Of a stretch of 64,000 bases of DNA, positions 40,264 to 49,336 are shown piece after piece. The DNA comes from Sodalis ligni. GTDB lineage: Bacteria; Pseudomonadota; Gammaproteobacteria; Enterobacterales; Enterobacteriaceae. The stretch spans positions 2,294,337-2,358,336 of the forward strand of contig NZ_CP075169.1 in the NCBI RefSeq assembly GCF_016865525.2, in the 5' to 3' direction. Position numbers and translations under genes: made by a program. The notes beneath the pieces were generated by a model. That model had not been told where the DNA came from. It saw only the letters and a list, made by a program, of their open reading frames with translations, and did not search any database. Numbering within the stretch: the stretch's first letter is position 1; every line of letters starts with the position of its first letter.

Positions 40264-41346
40264 GAACGGATAGCGGACGATATAAACGCCGGACATAGGC
40301 AATCCCGCGGCAATATTGCCGCCGCCAGCGGGCGGTTAGGCATCAGGCGGGGGCTGGTTTTATGCATCATGCTGCTTTTTTTGCCAACGCCGGTTTGCGT
40401 CGCAAAGCCGGTGCCGGCGTTAGCGCCGCTGCTCGATGAGGCGCAAGGCCTCCGGCCGCTTGAGACCGTGCTTGTCGCCTGGCAAGGTGATGTTGTTGCC
40501 GAGCGCGGCTATCGCGGCCATTCAACCACCGCGCCCACCGATATCAAGTCAGCATCGAAATCGGTGATATCGGCCCTGGTGGGTATTGCCATCGATAAAG
40601 ATTTTCTCACCGGCCCCAATCAGGTGGCGGCGCCGCTTCTGGCGGACCAGCTTCCCGCCAGACCCGACCCCCGCCTGCGCCGGATAACCATCGGCAATCT
40701 ACTGTCCATGCAGGCCGGGCTGGCCTCCACCTCCGGTCCCGGCTACGGAGCCTGGGCCCACAGCCGGAACTGGGTCCGGGCGGCGCTGGCCCGGCCTTTC
40801 GCAGACTCCCCCGGCGCAGGCATGATCTATTCCACCGGCTCCACCCATTTGCTGTCGGCTATCCTTACCCGGCGAACCGGCCGCCCTACGCTGCAATTGG
40901 CGCGCGAGTGGCTCGGGCCGCAGGACGGTTTCGCCATTGCCGGCTGGAAACGCGATCCGCAGGGAATATATCTGGGGGGCAACGAAATGGCGATGAGCCC
41001 GCGTTCGCTGCTGGCTTTTGGCGAGCTTTACCGTAACGGCGGAGTAGCGGCTTCAGGCAAGCGGCTGATATCACAGGCATGGATTGACGCGTCTTGGCAC
41101 TCCCGCACCCAATCGCCTCATACCGGCGATGGCTACGGTTACGGCTGGTTCCAGACACAGATTGGCGGCGAGGAGGTGCATTACGCCTGGGGGTATGGCG
41201 GCCAGATGCTGTATATCGTGCCGCGCCTGGCTCTGACCGTGGTGATGACCTCTGACGACACAGCCCCCGCCGCCCGTACCGGGCATCGGGACAGCCTCAC
41301 TCAGCTGTTAAGCGGGATTATCGGCGCCGTGCGGCAGGCCGGATAA
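40258..41346 (+). CDS. Beta-lactamase class C/PBP-fold serine hydrolase
   Basis: 362 aa protein of the class C beta-lactamase / esterase EstB fold. The active SxxK motif is SASK at residues 98-101, the second motif is YST (190-192) in place of YxN, and a late GYGGQ segment stands where KTG/HxG lies. A hydrophobic stretch LVLCIMLLFLPTPVCVA at residues 33-49 suggests export; with ATG 40258 the signal would have an unusually long 30-residue N-region, so a later start is possible. Such proteins may be esterases, peptidases or beta-lactamase relatives; resistance should not be assumed. A terminator follows. Confidence 0.78.
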   Translation: MNERIADDINAGHRQSRGNIAAASGRLGIRRGLVLCIMLLFLPTPVCVAKPVPALAPLLDEAQGLRPLETVLVAWQGDVVAERGYRGHSTTAPTDIKSASKSVISALVGIAIDKDFLTGPNQVAAPLLADQLPARPDPRLRRITIGNLLSMQAGLASTSGPGYGAWAHSRNWVRAALARPFADSPGAGMIYSTGSTHLLSAILTRRTGRPTLQLAREWLGPQDGFAIAGWKRDPQGIYLGGNEMAMSPRSLLAFGELYRNGGVAASGKRLISQAWIDASWHSRTQSPHTGDGYGYGWFQTQIGGEEVHYAWGYGGQMLYIVPRLALTVVMTSDDTAPAARTGHRDSLTQLLSGIIGAVRQAG

Positions 41347-41367
41347 CAGTGCGGCTTAGCGTATCGG

Positions 41368-41450
41368 CCTACAGGGAGGTATTCACGGCAGGGTTGTCAT
41401 AGCCCTACTATCCGGCAGTCTGTCCCCACCGGGCACTTTGTCAACAATCT
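41368..41450. repeat. Dispersed intergenic repeat, copy B
   Basis: Right-half copy of the same element as at 28417 and 49184: ACAGGGAGGT, TTCACGGC, CGGCAGTCTGTCCC and GGGCACTTTGTCAACA are conserved while the inner part has drifted. It directly joins a terminator hairpin. Confidence 0.75.
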
Positions 41451-41451
41451 C

Positions 41452-41473
41452 AAGCGTTCCCACCGACGCTTTT
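41452..41473 (+). terminator. Terminator hairpin after the serine hydrolase
   Basis: Stem AAGCGT/ACGCTT with an eight-base loop followed by a short T run, at the end of repeat copy B and between convergent genes. Confidence 0.55.
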
Positions 41474-41543
41474 ATGAATGACGCGGCCGGGCGTGCAAAC
41501 CCGTGCCCGGCCGCCGGGCCGGTGCTGTCGCTGCGGCCACCGG

Positions 41544-42113
41544 TCAAGCATTCAGGAGTTCATTGAACTTTGCCAGCCACTGCGGATGGGCCGGCCAGGC
41601 CGGCGCCGTGACCAGATTATCGTCCACATAGGCCTGGTCGATGCCGATATCGGCAAACTGGCCGCCGCTCAAGCGAACTTCGGGCGCGCAGGCGGGATAG
41701 GCGCTGCAGGTTCGTCCTTTTAATACACCGGCCGCCGCCAGTATTTGCGGTCCATGGCATACGGCGGCGATGGGTTTACCGGCGGCATCAAAATCCTGCA
41801 CCAGCTTTATCACATCCGGATTCAAACGCAAATATTCCGGCGCGCGTCCGCCGGGGATAACCAGGGCGTCATAGTCCTGCGCCCGCGCTTGGGCAAAATC
41901 AGCGTTAAGCACAAAACGATGGCCGGGCTTTTCGCTATAGGTCTGCGCGCCGTCAAAATCATGAATGGCCGTTAAAACATAATCGCCTTTACGTTTATCG
42001 GGACAGACGGCATCCACGCGATGGCCGACCATCTGCAGCGCCTGGAAAGGCACCATGGTTTCATAATCTTCGACGTAATCGCCGATCAGCATTAAAATTT
42101 TTTTCGTTGTCAT
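41544..42113 (-). CDS. DJ-1/PfpI family protein
   Basis: Class I glutamine-amidotransferase-like fold of the DJ-1/PfpI family, 189 aa. The nucleophilic elbow AAVCHGPQ holds Cys119-His120, and Glu15 (DYVEDYE) is the conserved acidic partner. Related enterobacterial proteins (YhbO, YajL, HchA) act as chaperones, glyoxalases or deglycases; the exact activity cannot be read. Start [11 protein letters not shown] at 42113 was chosen because the extra eight residues from 42137 are not family-like. Confidence 0.85.
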   Translation of the reverse strand: MTTKKILMLIGDYVEDYETMVPFQALQMVGHRVDAVCPDKRKGDYVLTAIHDFDGAQTYSEKPGHRFVLNADFAQARAQDYDALVIPGGRAPEYLRLNPDVIKLVQDFDAAGKPIAAVCHGPQILAAAGVLKGRTCSAYPACAPEVRLSGGQFADIGIDQAYVDDNLVTAPAWPAHPQWLAKFNELLNA

Positions 42114-42304
42114 GATGAGAGCTCTCTGGATAGGCACAGGAAGGGCATTGCCGTACAGACCATGCCAGACAGGCTGCCAACGACGTAATCAGACTCGGTT
42201 ATGGAATAGGCAGTCTTTGCTAAAAATAGCCTATGGGCGGTTAAAATACCACGCGCCGCCTTCTGATTCCGGGCAGCATTACCGGGTGGTCAGGCCGCTA
42301 GGTC

Positions 42305-43472
42305 TCATCTTTCTAATAATCGGTCGACAAAGGCTATTGCCGCCTCTGCATTCGGCCTGGTGCCGATCATATCCACCACGCCTTCACGATAACCGGTTTG
42401 TTCGATAATGCTCAGCATTTGCCAATTATTAAATATGGTCTGGTAGACCCTTCTGGCATGGGACTGAATCAAGGCCAACACGCCGGCAACAAGCGGAGTT
42501 GCGGCTGAGGTGCCGCTATAAGCATTGGTGTAGGTACGATTGACATTACCGGCGCCGAAGAGATCCCCATAACCGCAGGTGGCAACATTTGTCCCCCAGG
42601 AATTGACAAAATTTCTAAGATTAAAATTGGAAAACGGCACCCTTCTGCCGGTGGCGGGATGACATGCGCCTGCGAGGATGACGCCGTTGTTACCGTAATC
42701 CTGGAATGAAGAATTGCGTAAATCCACCCCGCCGTTTCCGGCGCCAATCACCACCACCACGCCGGCGCTGACCAATCTTCCAAGCTGGTCCCATCGGTGC
42801 CGATCGTGGAGCATGGGTAAACTGATATTTGCCGAAGCGGAGCCTAAAGACATCGTGAGGACACTCCCCGGATGCGCATCCATGATGACTTGAGACATGC
42901 CGACCTCGAAATTGTTATAGCTGCGGGCGTTAACATTGAAGGCCACTCCCAGCATACCTATGCCATTATTGCGCGCCATAACGATACCCGCCGACGCCGT
43001 GCCGTGGTCGGGACCCAGTCCGCTGGATCTCTCGTGTATCTGTCCTAGATCCTCATGATTTGGGAACAGGCCGGAGTCTCTGATAAGGACGTTAATGCCC
43101 TGGCCGTTGATGCCGCGGTTCCAGACTGCTCTTACATTCATGCCGCGCCCTGCTTCGATATAACCTTGGAGAGGTAAAAATTGGGCGTGGATGTATTGGC
43201 GGATACCGGCAGGCGAGGCTCAATCATCCGTTGCTCCAGCTCCAGAGGGCTATCCCCGATTGACCCAACAAATCGCAGTATTCCACGTAATCCAATCGTT
43301 GCAATTCATTGGCTAATTCGAGCAACAGCTTATTTGATATGCTGGGTTCGACTCTATACACATAGCGTAGGCTTATCAGCTCCGGGCTGTATTTTGCAAT
43401 TTTATCAATAGTACTTTTATCAAAACTTGAAATAAAACGTATTACATGGCGAAGGTTATAGTAAACAGGCAC
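42305..43472 (-). pseudogene. Subtilisin-like S8 serine protease, frameshifted between prodomain and catalytic domain
   Basis: The frame from 43472 encodes an N-terminal part with LANELQRLDYVEYCDLL, like an S8 propeptide. Near 43250 coding text moves to another frame (PLELEQRMIEPRLP), and near 43205 to a third (AGIRQYIHAQFLPLQG), which runs into the catalytic domain to the stop at 42305. Numbering from the Met at 43141, the triad is complete: Asp22 (IRDSG), His46 (DHGTASAG), Ser212 (SGTSAATP), with Asn136 as oxyanion residue. The two overlapping stop codons at 43220-43226 confirm the break. A product starting at 43141 would lack the prodomain. No clear signal peptide. Insect-associated or toxin-processing roles are only speculation. 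Confidence 0.8.
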
Positions 43473-43641
43473 TAAAGCTGACGATTCATTTTAAGTTTTT
43501 AGGCCGCCCTTGATGAACTTGACCATCAGATAATTATCTTGACCCGCCGCTAACGTGAGTGGGCCCTTTAATGGCTTGATGTCTATTTTGGGGGCGGCAG
43601 TTGATCATGCGGAACAGGGTTTATATCCTCGGAATATAAAT

Positions 43642-43866
43642 TTAATTTTTACTATGCTCAAAAAACGTCGGCACAAATTTTATAAGTAGCCGGTGAGGAG
43701 TATAAAAGGCAATAAATTCATTACCATGTGATTCTTTTCTTTGCACAGGCTCACCGTCAAGAAATAAATGATACTCTATTTTGCAATCATATGGCGCGCC
43801 TACGCATCGCACATAAATTTTTCCTGTAGGACCATAAGTATTATAATAATCTAATAATATATTCAT
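43642..43866 (-). CDS. Small hypothetical protein
   Basis: 74 aa frame with a good AAGGAAAT ribosome site before ATG 43866. The text has a beta-rich, Ig-like feel (GKIYVRCVG, KIEYHLFLDGEPV) and two cysteines; no signal peptide. A+T-rich. It lies on the same strand just upstream of the broken protease gene, about 170 bp away. Not recognised. It could be a partner of the protease or an unrelated orphan. Confidence 0.5.
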   Translation of the reverse strand: MNILLDYYNTYGPTGKIYVRCVGAPYDCKIEYHLFLDGEPVQRKESHGNEFIAFYTPHRLLIKFVPTFFEHSKN

Positions 43867-44049
43867 GGTTTATTTCCTTATGATTTACGTATGTGAAAAT
43901 ATTATGTATTATTAAATTCCGCCCAGTTAGATTTAACATTCGATTTATAATAAATGACACCGGCATAACGCCTTAAGCAGCATGTTATGCCGCCGTTAAA
44001 TCACAATATGGTTAAAGAAAAACGTGGTAAAAAGCGGCTCAGTAATTAA

Positions 44050-44406
44050 TCAATATCCCCAATATAGTACTATCATTACTGTCATTATCAGGCAATGTCC
44101 TTTTTGGCCTGGTATGTGCGCTTCCCTGGCAGACGGGGGGTGAGTCGACGGCAAAGGCAGTCGGTTTTGCCAGGCATCGGCGGAAATAGTATGGGCAGGA
44201 GTGTTTCTGGCGCCTATACTGAAGGCAACCGAAGGCTGTGCGACGTCTTGAAGAAACGGAAGCATATTCCGTTCCACTATCCGCCGGTGCGGTTTGACAT
44301 TAAATAGCCATGCGCTTGCAAAGAGAAGCCCACCAGCGCACGGGAGATTCGGGTCATTGATTGAATCAATATCTTTAAACAAATTATTTATCATAATGTT
44401 ACACAT
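44050..44406 (-). CDS. Small hypothetical protein or remnant
   Basis: 118 aa frame from ATG 44406, five bases after AAGGAAA, the same kind of ribosome site as the small gene downstream. The N-terminal 25 residues end in CAGG followed by a hydrophobic patch (LLFASAWLF); the rest is Pro/His/Ser-rich and does not look like a folded domain, so it may run out of its true frame. Not recognised. Low confidence that the full length is real. Confidence 0.3.
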   Translation of the reverse strand: MCNIMINNLFKDIDSINDPNLPCAGGLLFASAWLFNVKPHRRIVERNMLPFLQDVAQPSVAFSIGARNTPAHTISADAWQNRLPLPSTHPPSAREAHIPGQKGHCLIMTVMIVLYWGY

Positions 44407-44652
44407 ATTTCCTTTTGATTTTAGACACAAGTCGTATATACCAAATATTCAAATTCAGATTTTCAGTAAGATTCTAGTCACATCCCGAACGTATGATTTC
44501 AGCATCTATATCGCGGAGCAGGTTCCGTGACCAGGGAGTTTGAGGATGCCAGTAAAAGGTTGGATCCGGGGAATGTCGGCCGCCTGAGCGAATAACCCCA
44601 GCCTTTAACGCATCTTTCGCAACCTGCGTATAACAAGGATATTGGAGGGATT

Positions 44653-45228
44653 ATGCCGGAATGGATGTTGTCCGCCATTTCCAACTATGGATACGCAGCA
44701 CTGTTCGTGGCCGCTCTGATTGAAGGCCCGATGGCGACGCTCTTTGGCGCGATTCTGGCGTCCCAAGGGCTGCTGCATCTCGGCGGCGTCTACGCTATCG
44801 CCGTGGCGGGGGATCTGGCCGGGGATCTGATTCTCTATGGGCTTGGCATGAGCGGCCGCATCGCGATTTTGCCGTGGCGCCGCCGTATCGACTTTGGCCG
44901 CTGGCAGCCGGCGCCGCTTCTGGAGCGGTTTCGCGCCCACCCCGGACGTATCCTGGTGACGGCAAAGCTGACCCACGCGGCGGGATTTGTCGTGCTGGTG
45001 AGCGCGGGCGCGGCGAGAATTCCGCTCTGGCGTTTCCTGGGGTTTAACCTGCTGGCGACCTTACCCAAGAGCGGTTTGTTTGTATTGCTGGGGTTCTTTG
45101 CCGGCGCCGCTTGGCAGCGTATCGATTTATGGCTGTGGATCTTTTCCTGTTCGTTCCTGGCTGTGTTCTGCATCACTCTTGTCGTTTATCTGCGTAGGAT
45201 CACCGGTTCGGTGCTGCCAGGAGGGTAA
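44653..45228 (+). CDS. DedA family membrane protein
   Basis: 191 aa DedA/SNARE-associated-domain protein with four or five membrane segments. It has the ALIEGPMATLFGAILA re-entrant segment, the GDLAGDLILYGLG helix and a C-terminal LPKSGLFVLLGFFAG helix. Some DedA proteins (UptA) return undecaprenyl phosphate to the inner leaflet, others move phospholipids. It begins after TTGGAGGG and is followed four bases later by a glycosyltransferase, so the three genes to 47175 form one operon, hinting at lipid-carrier work. Confidence 0.85.
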   Translation: MPEWMLSAISNYGYAALFVAALIEGPMATLFGAILASQGLLHLGGVYAIAVAGDLAGDLILYGLGMSGRIAILPWRRRIDFGRWQPAPLLERFRAHPGRILVTAKLTHAAGFVVLVSAGAARIPLWRFLGFNLLATLPKSGLFVLLGFFAGAAWQRIDLWLWIFSCSFLAVFCITLVVYLRRITGSVLPGG

Positions 45229-45232
45229 TTGC

Positions 45233-46447
45233 ATGCGTATCGCTGTATTTACAGACAGTTTTTATCCTGAGCTGGGAGGGATCCAGGACTCGGTGTTGTC
45301 CGGATGCCGGGAGCTCGGCAAACGCGGCCATCAGGTAGTTATTTTCGCTCCCCGCGCCACCCGCCATGATTTTAGCGTAGCAGGCGTCCCTGAGCGGGAA
45401 GTGGACGCCGGGGGCAATGTCGAGATCCGGCGGCTGTTTTCTCTGCCGGTGCCCAGCTCCACCGGGCAGTCCCGTCTGCTGGTGCCTACCGGGCGGCGCT
45501 GGCGCCAGCTATTGTCTTTCTCGCCGGATATCATCCACACCCATACCTTTCTGGGGGCCGGCCTTGAGGCGCTCAGCGCCGCTCGCCGCCTTGATGTTCC
45601 GGTGGTAGGGACCAATCACTGGGCTATCGGGGAATTCAGCGGATACACTCCTTTTTCAGCCAATTTTTTCCGCGAAATCAGCGTCCGGGGGGTCACCCGG
45701 TATTACAACCGCTGCGATATGGTGACAGGCCCTTCACATTCCGTCATCGACGAAATGTGCGCGTTCGGGCTGCGCCGTCCGCACTGTGTCATATCCAACC
45801 CGGTGGATACGGCTCGGTTTTGTCCGATGCCGGATGCCCATCGCGAGGCCCTCAAGCGTTCATACGGTTTCAGTCATTCAACCATCGTTTACGCCGGCCG
45901 CCTGGCGGACGAAAAAAAAATCGATGTGCTGATTCGCGCTCTGCCCCTTATCGCAATAGAGATGCCCGATGTGATGCTGGTGCTGGCGGGGCACGGTTCC
46001 GCGCGCCATCACCTTGAACAGCTGGCGCGGGATTTGGGGGTGCGGGAACGGATCAGATTTCCGGGCACCCTGGATAAAGCGACATTGGCCGACGTTTTTC
46101 ATGCGGCGGATATCTTCGCCATCGCCAGCACGTCTGAAACACAAAGTATGGTATTGATTCAGGCAATGAGCGCCGGTTTGCCTGTGGTGGGGGCGCGCTG
46201 GCGTGCTTTGCCGGAATACATTGACGCGCAGTCGGGTTTTCTGGCGCAGCCGGGAGACAGTGAAGATTTTGCCCGCAGGCTGACCCACCTGCTGCGTTCG
46301 CCGTCGTTGCGCAAACAAATGGGCGAGCATGCCGCCCAAAAGACTAAACAATTTTCCATCACTACCGTGACAAGCCGCTGGGAAGAGATTTATGCCCGGA
46401 TCAGTCTGGCAGTACCCGAGGAAATGTCGCGTATCTCAGGAGCGTAA
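45233..46447 (+). CDS. GT4-family glycosyltransferase
   Basis: Retaining glycosyltransferase of the GT-B fold, family 4, 404 aa. The N-terminal domain begins MRIAVFTDSFYPELGGIQ, and the C-terminal nucleotide-sugar domain has YAGRLADEKKIDVLIRA and the E-x7-E region in TSETQSMVLIQAMSAGLPVV. It resembles the alpha-glycosyl transferases that work on lipids (PimB/SqdX/MgtA type). The ATG overlaps neither neighbour but lies four bases after the DedA stop, with AGGAGGG upstream. Acceptor is unknown; a membrane lipid is a reasonable guess from context. Confidence 0.87.
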   Translation: MRIAVFTDSFYPELGGIQDSVLSGCRELGKRGHQVVIFAPRATRHDFSVAGVPEREVDAGGNVEIRRLFSLPVPSSTGQSRLLVPTGRRWRQLLSFSPDIIHTHTFLGAGLEALSAARRLDVPVVGTNHWAIGEFSGYTPFSANFFREISVRGVTRYYNRCDMVTGPSHSVIDEMCAFGLRRPHCVISNPVDTARFCPMPDAHREALKRSYGFSHSTIVYAGRLADEKKIDVLIRALPLIAIEMPDVMLVLAGHGSARHHLEQLARDLGVRERIRFPGTLDKATLADVFHAADIFAIASTSETQSMVLIQAMSAGLPVVGARWRALPEYIDAQSGFLAQPGDSEDFARRLTHLLRSPSLRKQMGEHAAQKTKQFSITTVTSRWEEIYARISLAVPEEMSRISGA

Positions 46448-46449
46448 TC

Positions 46450-47175
46450 GTGAAACTCAGTCTGATAATACCTGCTTATAACGAAGAGCTGTATCTTGCG
46501 ACCTGCCTGCAATGCGCGATGAAGGAGCTGACGGCGCACGCAACACCCGGTGAGTTTGAAATTATCGTCGTCAATAATGCCAGCACTGACCGGACTTCGG
46601 CCGTTGCGGCCGGATTTGACAATGTACGCGTGGTATACGAGCCCATTAAAGGATTGACCCGCGCCCGGCAGAAGGGGCTGGAGTCGGCCTCGGGGGATAT
46701 CCTGGCCTTTATCGACGCCGATACGCGTATGCCGTCCGGCTGGCTGGGTAAAGTGCTGGATGCTTATGAGAAAAGGAGCGATCTGGTCTGTATCAGCGGC
46801 CCGTATCGCTATTTCGATCTGCCGGGCGTGAAAGGCTTATTGGTGAAGCTCTACTGGCTGCTGCTGGCCAAACCTACCTACTGGTTCACCGGCTATATGG
46901 CGGTGGGCGGTAATTTCGCCGCCAGTAAACAGGCCCTGCTGCGTATCGGCGGATTCGATACGTCCATTCCCTTTTACGGGGAAGATACCAATATCGCCCG
47001 GCGGCTGTCCGTCGAGTGCAGGGTGCAATTCGATTTGGAAATGGTCATGGAAACCTCGGCGCGCCGCTTGAAAGAAGAAGGCTTCGTCACTACCGCCATT
47101 CGTTATGTCATCAATTTTATGTCCGAGGCAATCCGCAATAAACCCGCCACATCGGAATATCGCGATATTCGTTAG
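46450..47175 (+). CDS. GT2-family glycosyltransferase
   Basis: GT-A fold family 2 glycosyltransferase, 241 aa, starting with GTG two bases after the previous stop. Motifs are SLIIPAYNEE at the N-terminus, VVNNASTDRT, the metal-binding DAD at 89-91 (FIDADTRMP), and the ED of the catalytic base region in FYGEDTNIARR. There are hydrophobic stretches around residues 125-150 (LLVKLYWLLLAKPTYWF) that may touch the membrane, but no long C-terminal spans. It probably acts with the preceding GT4 enzyme in one glycolipid or polyprenyl-linked pathway. Confidence 0.87.
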   Translation: MKLSLIIPAYNEELYLATCLQCAMKELTAHATPGEFEIIVVNNASTDRTSAVAAGFDNVRVVYEPIKGLTRARQKGLESASGDILAFIDADTRMPSGWLGKVLDAYEKRSDLVCISGPYRYFDLPGVKGLLVKLYWLLLAKPTYWFTGYMAVGGNFAASKQALLRIGGFDTSIPFYGEDTNIARRLSVECRVQFDLEMVMETSARRLKEEGFVTTAIRYVINFMSEAIRNKPATSEYRDIR

Positions 47176-47209
47176 CAAACAGTTGTCTTTGCCCGCGATG
47201 GACGTTCTG

Positions 47210-47407
47210 TTAGTGGTTGCGCCCGGCCTCGCGGATAGCAACACGATGGTGAATCGGATGATGCCTTCTTATGACGTGCTTTTTGACGTAATGGTGATGC
47301 CGATGGGCAACCACTACCCGTTCATTATGTATGTTTTGGGCGAAGCTCGCCGTGGCGACCGGCAGCGTAGCCAACATGATAGCCAGACACAGCATGACTT
47401 TTTTCAT
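47210..47407 (-). CDS. Small exported histidine-rich protein
   Basis: 65 aa. A clear Sec signal, MKKVMLCLAIMLATLPVATASFAQ by position 1-24, is followed by about 41 mature residues that are very rich in His, Arg and Lys (AHRHHHYVKKHVIRRHHPIHH). RBS AAAAGG precedes the ATG. It would be a periplasmic basic, His-rich peptide, possibly metal binding; small proteins of this look are common in enterobacteria without known role. Convergent with the GT2 gene. Confidence 0.75.
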   Translation of the reverse strand: MKKVMLCLAIMLATLPVATASFAQNIHNERVVVAHRHHHYVKKHVIRRHHPIHHRVAIREAGRNH

Positions 47408-47574
47408 TTTGAACCTTTTATCAATAAATCTCGGGATGTTAATTGATTATAAGCGGTAATGGATTAGGCATGTGGGGCAATGTTTTTTTATTTCAGTATT
47501 GCAGCCAGACATCAGGCATAGCGCTCCATCGGCGCGTCGACATAAAAATGTGCGCCAGCTCTCAGCCCGTAACA

Positions 47575-47601
47575 ACAAAGGCAATATGCTGTTGCCTTTG
47601 T
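47575..47601. promoter_or_regulatory. Perfect hairpin upstream of the citrate-type symporter
   Basis: 10-bp arms ACAAAGGCAA/TTGCCTTTGT around a seven-base loop, about 85 bases before the MFS start. There is no T tract, so it is more likely an operator or leader structure than a terminator. Confidence 0.4.
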
Positions 47602-47687
47602 CAGGGATTTGTAAACTACACTGAAAAACGTGCCACATTTTATCTGATGATTCGGTCTACGAGGTCGCGCCTTCCAAGGAAACCACC

Positions 47688-49025
47688 ATGAATTCAATGT
47701 CTGCATCGGCCAAGTTGCCTCAACGCGGGGCCAAAACGATTTTCAGCGTCACCAGCGGCAATTTTCTAGAAATGTATGACTTTATGGTGTTTGGCTATTA
47801 CGCCACCGCCATCGCCAAGACTTTTTTTCCCGGGACAAATCCCTTCGCCTCCCTGATGCTCACCTTGATGACCTTTGGCGCCGGCTTTCTGATGCGGCCG
47901 CTGGGGGCTATCGTGCTTGGAGCCTATATTGACCATCACGGGCGTCGCAAGGGCCTGCTCCTGACGCTGGGACTGATGGCCCTGGGCACCCTGACCATCG
48001 CCTGCATTCCCGGTTACGCCACCCTGGGCATCGCCGCGCCGATTCTGATTCTGCTCGGCCGTTTGCTGCAGGGCTTTTCAGCGGGGGTGGAACTGGGGGG
48101 CGTGTCGGTTTATCTGGCCGAGGTCGCGCCAAAAAACCGCAAGGGATTTTATGTCAGCTGGCAGTCCGGCAGCCAGCAGGTAGCGGTGATTTTCGCCGCC
48201 CTGCTGGGGTTGATGCTTAATCACCTGCTGAGCAGGGATCAGGTAACGGAATGGGGCTGGCGCATTCCCTTCGTGGTGGGCTGCCTTATCGTGCCGTTTC
48301 TGTTCTGGATCCGGCGCATGCTGGAGGAAACGGAGGCGTTCAGCAAACGCACCCATCACCCCTCCATGAAAGAGATTATGCGTTCGGTGGCGGGTCACTG
48401 GGCGCTGGTGCTGGCGGGCATGCTGATTGTGGTCACCACCACGGTAATGTTTTATATGATTACCGCTTTTACCCCCACCTTCGGCAAGACCGTGCTCATG
48501 ATGAGCGACCGGCAGAGCTTTCTGGTCACCATGGCGGTGGGCATTTCCAATCTTTTCTGGCTGCCGGTGATGGGCGCTTTCTCCGATCGGGTCGGCCGGC
48601 GGCCATTGCTGCTTTTCTTTACCCTGCTGATGGTGTTTACCGCCTGGCCGTCGCTGCGCTGGCTGGTAAAGGATGCCTCGTTTGGTCATCTGCTGGAAGT
48701 GGAGCTGTGGCTGTCGTTTATGTATGCCGGCTATAACGGCGCCATGGTGGTTTATCTGACCGAGGTGATGCCGGTACAGCTGCGCGCCAGTGGATTTTCC
48801 ATGGCTTACAGCCTGGCGACGGCCCTGTTCGGCGGATTTACGCCGGCGGTTTGCAGCTATCTTATTCACATCACCGGGGATAAATCCATGCCGGGGGTAT
48901 GGCTAACCCTCTCGGCCCTGTGCGGATTGGCCGGCGCGCTGATGATTCCCCGCCTGCTGAAACAGTACCAGGCGGAGCAGGCCGCCCCGGCGGTGAATGC
49001 GCTGCATAGCGGGAGCGGCGGCTGA
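47688..49025 (+). CDS. MFS citrate/tricarballylate-type H+ symporter
   Basis: 445 aa MHS-family symporter with 12 spans, close to E. coli/Salmonella CitA and TcuC: VTSGNFLEMYDFMVFGYYA in span 1, RPLGAIVLGAYIDHHGRRKG in loop 2-3, GFSAGVELGGVSVYLAE in span 5, and SDRVGRRP in loop 8-9. Expected to import citrate, tricarballylate or a similar tricarboxylate with protons. No tcuAB-like enzyme genes are next to it, so the substrate stays open. Confidence 0.85.
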   Translation: MNSMSASAKLPQRGAKTIFSVTSGNFLEMYDFMVFGYYATAIAKTFFPGTNPFASLMLTLMTFGAGFLMRPLGAIVLGAYIDHHGRRKGLLLTLGLMALGTLTIACIPGYATLGIAAPILILLGRLLQGFSAGVELGGVSVYLAEVAPKNRKGFYVSWQSGSQQVAVIFAALLGLMLNHLLSRDQVTEWGWRIPFVVGCLIVPFLFWIRRMLEETEAFSKRTHHPSMKEIMRSVAGHWALVLAGMLIVVTTTVMFYMITAFTPTFGKTVLMMSDRQSFLVTMAVGISNLFWLPVMGAFSDRVGRRPLLLFFTLLMVFTAWPSLRWLVKDASFGHLLEVELWLSFMYAGYNGAMVVYLTEVMPVQLRASGFSMAYSLATALFGGFTPAVCSYLIHITGDKSMPGVWLTLSALCGLAGALMIPRLLKQYQAEQAAPAVNALHSGSGG

Positions 49026-49336
49026 TTTTATCCGCTGCCTCGCCACGGAGCGCCCCGCAAGGGCATGACATGGCGATTAATATCAACAGTCCCCATACGG
49101 GGGGCTCAGACTACTGTCAAACATACTCGGAGTCGATAAGGCGGGACAGGCTGCCAGAAGAGTAAACCGTCCGCGCCAGGGACGGCGCGGATCGAGCCCC
49201 CAGGGAAGGGTTCACGGCGTGTTTACGATCTGGCAGCCTGTCCCGACTGCGTACTTTGCCAACAAGCTGAGCCCCCATCCGGGGGGTGATTATTTCCGGC
49301 AAACCGGTGAAACACCCGCAGGATGTTTATCGCCAA
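49026..49336. other. Intergenic region filled by palindromic repeat copy C
   Basis: 311 bp between the convergent MFS and uxuA genes. Nearly all of it is the palindromic repeat described at 49090-49287; no coding sequence was seen. Confidence 0.7.
49090..49287. repeat. Dispersed intergenic repeat, copy C, long imperfect palindrome
   Basis: Most complete copy. The left arm has GGGACAGGCTGCCAGA (49143) and the right arm its exact inverse TCTGGCAGCCTGTCCC (49228), with GGCTCAG, GTCAAA and GTAAAC also mirrored, so the roughly 195 bp can fold on itself. The centre has CCGTCCGCGCCAGGG and GCGCGGATCGAGCCC. The right end passes into a CCCCC/GGGGG hairpin. No open frame. Behaves like a MITE- or REP-like element. 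Confidence 0.75.

Noticed and set aside
44510..44584. Short plus-strand coding-like tail ending in RLDPGNVGRLSE
   Set aside because: Only about 30 codons after an upstream stop, no start or ribosome site; perhaps the last trace of a lost gene, too weak to annotate.
49090..49287. Possible insertion sequence
   Set aside because: Palindromic but under 200 bp with no transposase frame; treated as a small dispersed repeat.
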